Below, piece after piece: positions 58,538-64,000 of a DNA stretch of 64,000 nt. Location of the stretch: positions 3,596,001 through 3,660,000 of the forward strand of contig NZ_LT629777.1 of NCBI RefSeq assembly GCF_900105475.1, written 5' to 3'. The translations under genes were made by a program, and so were the position numbers. The notes under the pieces are model-generated. The model was not told the origin of the DNA, did no database searches, and saw nothing but the letters and a program-made list of their open reading frames with translations. The stretch is from Pseudomonas asplenii. Its GTDB lineage: Bacteria; Pseudomonadota; Gammaproteobacteria; Pseudomonadales; Pseudomonadaceae. Within the stretch, counting starts at the first letter, position 1, and each line of letters begins with the position of its first letter.

Positions 58538-59868
58538 GGCGTCCACACCAACAGTTGCAGGCTGGTTTTCAGCGGGACGGTAACGGCTTGGGCATCGCTC
58601 AGGTCGGTACGGCTGCCGGACAGCGGGTCGAACAGAGCGGCCTTCGTCACCCCGGGCAGTTGCAGGCTGCGGCCGCTGGCGCTCCAGAACATCCAGACGC
58701 GGGCTCCGTCGTTGCGGGTCCAGGTGACACTGAACAGGTCGTCGGGGGCATTGCGCAGGCTGGGAGTATCGGCCGGTTGCAGTTTCGGGCCGGTCACCTC
58801 GAAGAAATTCTTCAGCGCCGTGTAGACCGGCTTGGGGTCACCATCGAGGTCGACCAGACCATAGAACTGGTCACGCGGAGTGGCCCGGGCGTCGAGGTCG
58901 CTGAGGTTGAACAGGAAGATCCGCTGGTAGTCCATGGCACTCATCAGCGCCAGGCGTCGCAGGGTGTAGTCCTGCTGGCCGGCGGTGCCGATCAGTGCCT
59001 GCATTTCCCGGGGGCCTTCGTAGCTTGACCAGCCCCATTCGGTGGCCCATACCTGGGAGACCCCGGCGCTGTGCAGGGATTGGTTGAGGCTATTGCCCTT
59101 GACGAGGAAGTCGCGGTCCTTGGCGCTGTCGCCTTCGGGCAGCTCGGAATAGGGGTGATAGGCGGCGATCAGGTTCTGGCTGGCCAGGCCCTGGCTCACC
59201 AGTTTGTCGAGCATCAGCCCCGGGGTGCTGTGCATCTGGCTGTAGTAGGCCAGCCCGGCGGTGGCTACCGGCTTGTTCGGCACCTTCGCGCGGATCGCCT
59301 GGGCGGTGGTGGTCAACAGCCGGTAGTAGGCGACCGGGTCTTCCTTGGGCAGCCAGATGATGTTCGGTTCGTTCCACACCTGCCAGGTGTTCACCTGGGG
59401 ATAGCGTTCGGCCAGGGTCGCCATGCGGTTGGCGAACAGGTCGAAGTCCTTGGGCGGGTACTGGTCGATGCCGGTAGCGCCTTGCGGCGCACTGCTGGCG
59501 AAGGCCGGCGAGCCCACCAGGTAGGCAATGACGTTGTAGCGGTGGGCCTGCATCTGTTGCATCGCCGCGTCGAGGGTCGTGACGTCATAGACCCCCTGTT
59601 GCGGCTCGATCATTGGCCAGTGAATGGTCAGGCGTACCCAGTTCAGGCCCAGTTCGTCGAGGCGGCTCATCTGTTTCTGGTAGATGTCCGGCTCGAAATA
59701 CTGGAACTGCACGTTGACCCCGAGGAAATCTTTCCACTCGATGGCCCGTGGTGCCTTGAGCAGGGTCTGGGAGGTGGGCTGGGCGTCGGTGGTCCGCCAC
59801 TGCAAGGCGCTGATGACACCGGCCAGCATGGCCAACAGGGGGATCCAGACCAGCGGTTTACGCCACAT
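58534..59868 (-). CDS. pslG: GH39-type glycoside hydrolase, PslG-like
   Basis: 444 residues. One N-terminal TM/signal anchor (WIPLLAMLAGVISALQW) places it in the periplasm. The catalytic pair is Glu in WQVWNEPNI (about 167) and Glu in VWATEWGWSS (about 277), spaced as in PslG of P. aeruginosa, an endoglycosidase that trims Psl. Of two close ATGs, 59868 has GAGGG at 7 nt and is preferred over 59874. Overlaps the pslF-like gene. Confidence 0.88.
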   Translation of the reverse strand: MWRKPLVWIPLLAMLAGVISALQWRTTDAQPTSQTLLKAPRAIEWKDFLGVNVQFQYFEPDIYQKQMSRLDELGLNWVRLTIHWPMIEPQQGVYDVTTLDAAMQQMQAHRYNVIAYLVGSPAFASSAPQGATGIDQYPPKDFDLFANRMATLAERYPQVNTWQVWNEPNIIWLPKEDPVAYYRLLTTTAQAIRAKVPNKPVATAGLAYYSQMHSTPGLMLDKLVSQGLASQNLIAAYHPYSELPEGDSAKDRDFLVKGNSLNQSLHSAGVSQVWATEWGWSSYEGPREMQALIGTAGQQDYTLRRLALMSAMDYQRIFLFNLSDLDARATPRDQFYGLVDLDGDPKPVYTALKNFFEVTGPKLQPADTPSLRNAPDDLFSVTWTRNDGARVWMFWSASGRSLQLPGVTKAALFDPLSGSRTDLSDAQAVTVPLKTSLQLLVWTP

Positions 59869-61048
59869 GTTCATGCCCTCGACACGCCTGCTCGAACACC
59901 TGCAGGAAACGGTTGGCGGTCTGGCTCCAGACGCGCTGGTTGCCGATCATGCTGGCGTGTTCGGCCCAGCGGATCGCTCGTTCGGGCGTCGCACACAGAT
60001 GACTGATCTCGGCCGCCAGGGCACTGACATTGCCTTGGGGAAAGATCACGCCGTTGCCGTGGGCGACCTCTTCGGCAAACGAGCGGGCGTCCGAGGTGAT
60101 CACGCCGCGTCCGCAGGCGGCGGCCCAGGACAGCGCGCCGCTGGTGCCACGCAGTTGTCCCAGCAGTTTGAGTTTGCTCGACTCGCGGTAGGGCAACACC
60201 ATCACGTGGTGTGCCTGGATCACCAGGGGAATGTCGGCGGCCGGCAGGTCGAGTTGCCAGTCGATGCTGTCCTGCAGGCCGAGCCGCTGGATGTGCTGGC
60301 GCAATTGATCGAGGTAGCTGCCGGCCGGGCCGAAGGCCATTTCCGGCTCGCTGCCACCGGCCAGGGTCAGGCGCAATTGCCCGCGCAGTGTCGGGTGTTG
60401 GGTGAAGGTCATCGCCAGGGCGTCGAGCAGGTCCTCGATGCCCTTGCCACGGTAGATAAAGCCGAAGTACAGCAGTTTCAGCGGCTCCAGCGGTGGCAGC
60501 GGTGCGGGGGCGATTGTCAGGTTGCCGTGGGGGATCACCGCCATCTGCTCGCCGCGCAGGCCCATGCGCTGGCGCAGGCAGTGGCTGCCCGATTGCGTCA
60601 GGGTGATCAGCCGGGTCAGGCTGCGGGCCAGTTGCCGTTCTTCATGCAGACACAGGGGATCGGCCAGTACCGTGGCCACTTGCGGTAGCGGCGACGGTAG
60701 TTTGCTGGCCAGCGACAGCGGCCAGGGCAGGCGCTCGCGGCGCCAGACCAGGCGCTCCGGATCATGGATGGTGGCCGTCAGCGGTAACCGCGCAAAGCGC
60801 GTGCGCAAGGCTTTCAGGGCATGGAATTCGGCGAGGCGGCCGCCGCCGATTTCCGCATGCACCAGATCGATCCCCTGCCAGTCGTAACCGGCCACCGCCT
60901 GAACCGCCTGCTGTGGATCGTTGCCCAGGCCGGCCAGTGGCGTGCTGACGCGCACACCCTGGCTTTCCAGGGCCGCCTTGAGATGGCCGGCATAATCGGC
61001 GATGCCATTCTGTTCCGGTGGCAGCGGGGCGAGCAGGGCGATATGCAT
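59858..61048 (-). CDS. pslF: Glycosyltransferase family 4, PslF-like
   Basis: 396 residues, GT-B fold: MHIALLAPLPPEQNGIADYA, LLYFGFIYRGKGIEDLLDAL, and a donor site with GTSGALSWAAACGRGVITSD. The gene shares one base with the pslE-like stop (TGATG) and overlaps the hydrolase gene. PslF-type enzymes transfer a neutral hexose early in repeat assembly; the exact sugar is not deducible. Confidence 0.87.
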   Translation of the reverse strand: MHIALLAPLPPEQNGIADYAGHLKAALESQGVRVSTPLAGLGNDPQQAVQAVAGYDWQGIDLVHAEIGGGRLAEFHALKALRTRFARLPLTATIHDPERLVWRRERLPWPLSLASKLPSPLPQVATVLADPLCLHEERQLARSLTRLITLTQSGSHCLRQRMGLRGEQMAVIPHGNLTIAPAPLPPLEPLKLLYFGFIYRGKGIEDLLDALAMTFTQHPTLRGQLRLTLAGGSEPEMAFGPAGSYLDQLRQHIQRLGLQDSIDWQLDLPAADIPLVIQAHHVMVLPYRESSKLKLLGQLRGTSGALSWAAACGRGVITSDARSFAEEVAHGNGVIFPQGNVSALAAEISHLCATPERAIRWAEHASMIGNQRVWSQTANRFLQVFEQACRGHEHVA

Positions 61049-63042
61049 CAGGGATGACTCCGCAACCGTGCCAGGGTGTGGAGGACCCGCTCCGGAATCT
61101 CGAAGCGCCGACGATTGAGGATGATGCCGTCGACTCGCTTGAATGCGGTGGTGAGGGTCGTCAGGGCATTTTCCAGAATCGGTACGGTGGTGCTTTCCGC
61201 TTCGATGATCAGGGTGATCAGGTCGGCCTGGCGCAGAATCACGAAGGCTTCCTGGTTGGAGAAGAAGGCGCCGGCGTTGAGCAGCACGATCTCCCCGGGT
61301 TGAGCGGGGCCGGAACCTTCGACACGCACGTTGTGACCGCGCTGGCGTAGCAGTTCACTGAGATGCTCGATGACGAAGCTGACCCCTTCGCCACGACGGG
61401 ACGAGGTCAGGCCGATGGTCAGGCCATGTTCGGCGACCCGCTCCAGCGGCAGTACCCCGTATAGCCGGTACATGCTGGCGGTGAAGGCGGTGCGCCGCTG
61501 TGGCTGGCCGTCGCTGATGTCCTGCAGGCTGCTCCAGACCTTGACTCCGAAGCGCGACTCGATCTTGTCGCCGTCGTGGATGCGCTGGTCCAGCAGATAG
61601 AAGAAGTACAGCGCCAGCAGGCCGACTGCCAGGCTCAGCGGAATCGCCAGCAGGATCATGCTCAGGCTCTTGGGGAAGATCCGGCCCTCATTGAGGGTGG
61701 CCTGTTCGATCACCGCGATGTTGCTGATCCGGCTCTTGTCCAGTTCCCGGTCGATCCGCGCTTTCTCGGTGCTGTCGCTGTACAGCGCGAAGCTCTTCTC
61801 GGCGGCGTCGAGTTCGCGTTGCAGGCGCGCCATCTCGGGTTCGATGGCCAGGGCCTGGCGGCGGTCCTGTTCCAGTTGTTCAAGCTGGCTCTTCTGTTGC
61901 GCAGCCTGGGTCTGCAGGCGGCTGAGGCTGGCCTGCTGGTCGGCGAAGCTGTTTTGCAGACGGGTGTAGACCGGGTTCGGTGCCAGGTTGTCGGAGCGCT
62001 GGACCACCGCATTCTGCGACTTGAGCAGTTTCTCCAGATTGGCGATGGCGGTGTCCATGGCCTTCACCGGCGGTGCGCCTTCCTTGAAGGTGCGCAGCAT
62101 TTCCTGGCGCTCGATCTGCTTGGAGTTGATCCGCTGTTGCAGGTCCTGGCGGTCGGGGTTGATGCTCATCTGCCGGCCGATACTGATCTCTTTGCGCATG
62201 CTGTTGAGCTGCGCCTGGATGCGCTCCAGGCCGCTGCGGGTCGAGGCCACGGCGCGGGTGGTGTTCAGGTGTTCGCCGCGCAGGTTGTTGAGGTTGCGCG
62301 AGATATCGTTCAGGCGCTCGCCGATGCTCACCGCGCCCAGTTCGTTGAGGTGCGTTTCGATTTTTTTCTTGTAGTCGAGGATGCGTGCCTGGGTCGCCTT
62401 GCTCTCGGCTTCATAGAAGGTGTAGAGACTTTTGCGCCCCAGGCTGCGGGTGCGCTCCTGTTCGTACTGTTCGATCCAGCTCTGGACGATGATCTGCGCC
62501 ACCGCCGGATTGTTCCAGGTGAAGCTGATTTCCATGACCGAGGAGCCGGCGGCGTGGGTCACGTTGAAGTTCTTCAGCAACTGGTCGGCGAGGCGTTCGA
62601 CCGGGGTCTGTTTTTCCACCAGCCCGAGCAGTTGCAGGAGCCCGCGACCGGCGTCGACCAGCGCTTGCAGGGTGCTCTTGACCAGGGTCTTCACACTGCC
62701 GAGGAAGCCTTCCTGTGGCGGTACCTTGGACAGTTCGTTGAGGTACTGTTCGGCCACCAGGCGGGCAATCGGGCGTCCGCTGAGCATGCGCTCCTCATCG
62801 AGGATCGGATCGCGCTGGGCACTGGGAATGATGGTCGCCTGGCGGTCGGAAATCTCGATCGGCAGGGTACTGGTGTCGCGGCCCGGCTTGACCAGCAGCA
62901 AGGCCGTGGATTCGTAGCGGTTGGGCAGCAGGAACGCACCCAGCAGGATGATGGCGAGCGTCACCAGGACGGTGATTTTCACTTCGCGCTTGAAGATGAA
63001 GAACAGGCGCAACAAATCGCGGAAGGAGCGGATATTGATCAT
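61048..63042 (-). CDS. pslE: Polysaccharide co-polymerase, PslE-like
   Basis: 664 residues. TM1 about 21-40 (ITVLVTLAIILLGAFLLPNR), large periplasmic Wzz domain with coiled coils (about 195-430), TM2 about 455-480. The C-terminal cytoplasmic part resembles a BY-kinase domain but its P-loop reads SSRRGEGVSFV: the Walker A Lys is missing and there is no Tyr-rich tail, so kinase activity is unlikely. It controls chain length and couples polymerisation to export with the outer-membrane PslD-like protein 18 bp upstream. Confidence 0.88.
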   Translation of the reverse strand: MINIRSFRDLLRLFFIFKREVKITVLVTLAIILLGAFLLPNRYESTALLLVKPGRDTSTLPIEISDRQATIIPSAQRDPILDEERMLSGRPIARLVAEQYLNELSKVPPQEGFLGSVKTLVKSTLQALVDAGRGLLQLLGLVEKQTPVERLADQLLKNFNVTHAAGSSVMEISFTWNNPAVAQIIVQSWIEQYEQERTRSLGRKSLYTFYEAESKATQARILDYKKKIETHLNELGAVSIGERLNDISRNLNNLRGEHLNTTRAVASTRSGLERIQAQLNSMRKEISIGRQMSINPDRQDLQQRINSKQIERQEMLRTFKEGAPPVKAMDTAIANLEKLLKSQNAVVQRSDNLAPNPVYTRLQNSFADQQASLSRLQTQAAQQKSQLEQLEQDRRQALAIEPEMARLQRELDAAEKSFALYSDSTEKARIDRELDKSRISNIAVIEQATLNEGRIFPKSLSMILLAIPLSLAVGLLALYFFYLLDQRIHDGDKIESRFGVKVWSSLQDISDGQPQRRTAFTASMYRLYGVLPLERVAEHGLTIGLTSSRRGEGVSFVIEHLSELLRQRGHNVRVEGSGPAQPGEIVLLNAGAFFSNQEAFVILRQADLITLIIEAESTTVPILENALTTLTTAFKRVDGIILNRRRFEIPERVLHTLARLRSHP

Positions 63043-63060
63043 GTCTGTTGTCCTTAACGA

Positions 63061-63834
63061 TCAGTTGCTGTTTTCACGCAAGTTGTAGTTCACCCCGAAA
63101 CCAATCGATTTCTGGAACGGAATCAGTTGGTTCAGGTACAGGTCGACCCACTCGATGCCATTGCCCACGTGGGACTTGGGCACGAACACCACGTCGCCGC
63201 GTTGCAGCAGCACCGGCGGCCGGTTGCTGACGCCGGCGAGCATGGTGTCGCGGTAGTCGAAGAAGTAGGTCTTGTAGCGGCCGTCGTCTTCCTGACGCAG
63301 CAGCGCGACGTTGCGGCTGTCACCCACCGGCAGCAGGCCGCCAGCACCGATCAGGGCCTGTTCCAGGGTGGTGGTGACGGTCACCGGCAGGTTGGCCGGG
63401 TTGCGCACCGAGCCGCCGACGAACACGGTATTGCCCGGCGCCGCGGAAATGTTCACGGTCAGGGCCGAGTCCTGGTAGATGTTCTTGAGCTTGTCCTGCA
63501 GAAACAGCGTCAGTTCCTGTGGAGTCAGGCCAGCGGCCTTGACGTTGCCGATGTAGGGGTAGGCGAAGCTGCCGTCGTTCATCACCGTGAACAACGTCAG
63601 CTCATAGATGGAGTTGGCGGTGAACGCCGAGATCGACGGCGCCTCGCCGGTGTTGCGCACGATACGCAAGGTATCGCCAGGCCGAATCCGTTGGGCAGGC
63701 AGGGGTTTGCCGGCCAATGCCTCGCCAGCCCTGTGACCTTCCTGCAGCACGTTTTTTTGCGGCAGCACCACTTTGGCCGGGATGCTGCAGGCGCTGAGTA
63801 ATAGAACACTGAAGATCAGCAAGGGGGTTTTCAT
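63061..63834 (-). CDS. pslD: Outer-membrane polysaccharide export lipoprotein, PslD-like
   Basis: 257 residues. Lipoprotein signal MKTPLLIFSVLLLSACS with lipobox LSAC (Cys16). The Poly_export domain has RIRPGDTLRI and FAYPYIGNVKAAGLTPQELT, followed by a SLBB domain (VFVGGSVRNPANLPV). It forms the outer-membrane exit pore (Wza-like). Followed by pslE in the same direction. Confidence 0.9.
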   Translation of the reverse strand: MKTPLLIFSVLLLSACSIPAKVVLPQKNVLQEGHRAGEALAGKPLPAQRIRPGDTLRIVRNTGEAPSISAFTANSIYELTLFTVMNDGSFAYPYIGNVKAAGLTPQELTLFLQDKLKNIYQDSALTVNISAAPGNTVFVGGSVRNPANLPVTVTTTLEQALIGAGGLLPVGDSRNVALLRQEDDGRYKTYFFDYRDTMLAGVSNRPPVLLQRGDVVFVPKSHVGNGIEWVDLYLNQLIPFQKSIGFGVNYNLRENSN

Positions 63835-63903
63835 TGGTCGCTCTTCCTGTCGTGCATGTTTACAGCTTCCTGACGGGTTCGGTGGTACTGGACTGGCGGT
63901 GTT

Positions 63904-64000
63904 TCAGGACTTGGCGGTTTCGACGGGAACCCTTCCGTAGATATCGGTGAAACGCACAATGTCGTCCTCGCCCAGGTATTCGCCGCTCTGCACCTCGATC
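63904..64000 (-). CDS. pslB: C-terminus of mannose-1-P guanylyltransferase/phosphomannose isomerase (PslB/AlgA-type), partial
   Basis: 31 codons visible, ending IEVQSGEYLGEDDIVRFTDI then YGRVPVETAKS and stop. The cupin-type C-terminus of type II phosphomannose isomerase/GDP-mannose pyrophosphorylase. It would supply GDP-mannose to the operon that follows it 69 bp downstream. The bulk of the gene lies beyond 64000. Confidence 0.75.
   Translation of the reverse strand, partial: IEVQSGEYLGEDDIVRFTDIYGRVPVETAKS

Overview
The window is a chromosomal segment of a fluorescent-group Pseudomonas. The evidence is the high GC content, the Pseudomonas gene order (xdhABC-guaD; GntR-smc-zipA-ligA; ffs; dnaX-ybaB-recR; a psl-type exopolysaccharide operon), many REP/REPIN repeats between genes, and a two-gene methylated-monoterpene cluster of the kind known from P. 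fluorescens. No CRISPR array, tRNA or ribosomal RNA was seen.

Left part (1-16 kb): the start of an ethanolamine-type permease, pyrF, two oxidoreductases (MDR and SDR), a MocR-type regulator, an HBM-type chemoreceptor, a BenE-type transporter with a GntR/FCD regulator, and the operon xdhA-xdhB-xdhC-guaD (read leftward). That operon turns guanine into xanthine and xanthine into urate. A repeated TGAC-N6-GTCA motif lies in front of xdhA. At 16.2-18.1 kb sits a GPP methyltransferase/terpene cyclase pair for 2-methylisoborneol or 2-methylenebornane.

Core part (18.5-27.75 kb): a GntR regulator followed 2 bp later by smc, then zipA, ligA, a small DUF6124-type gene behind a strongly structured leader, and the SRP RNA gene ffs.

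Accessory island (about 27.76-39.79 kb): the sequence becomes AT-rich directly after ffs. It carries an AIPR-type abortive-infection gene, two integrase fragments, a PIN-like protein, a damaged Phd/YefM antitoxin, a 919-residue PHP-ABC ATPase (TrlF-like), and an unknown gene cut in two by an IS66 element. Two apparently identical 2,019-bp IS66 copies, each with its own perfect 8-bp target duplication, lie in opposite orientation around the ATPase. Four copies of one palindromic element occur at module borders in the island and nowhere else in the window. This looks like a decaying defence island in the ffs-downstream position.

Right part (39.8-64 kb): two AraC-type regulators, an alpha/beta hydrolase-azoreductase-YciI operon, a YbhB-like protein, a DUF2167 membrane protein, an XRE regulator with its own palindromes, a PAS-GGDEF-EAL protein, the dnaX-ybaB-recR replication/repair cluster, and a leftward Psl-like operon. 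The psl block runs (5' to 3') pslB end, pslD, E, F, G, H, I, J, a hexapeptide acetyltransferase, pslK-like flippase and a GT2 glycosyltransferase. Genes overlap or nearly touch, so they are probably co-transcribed. Together they would make, polymerise, flip, export and trim a neutral exopolysaccharide.
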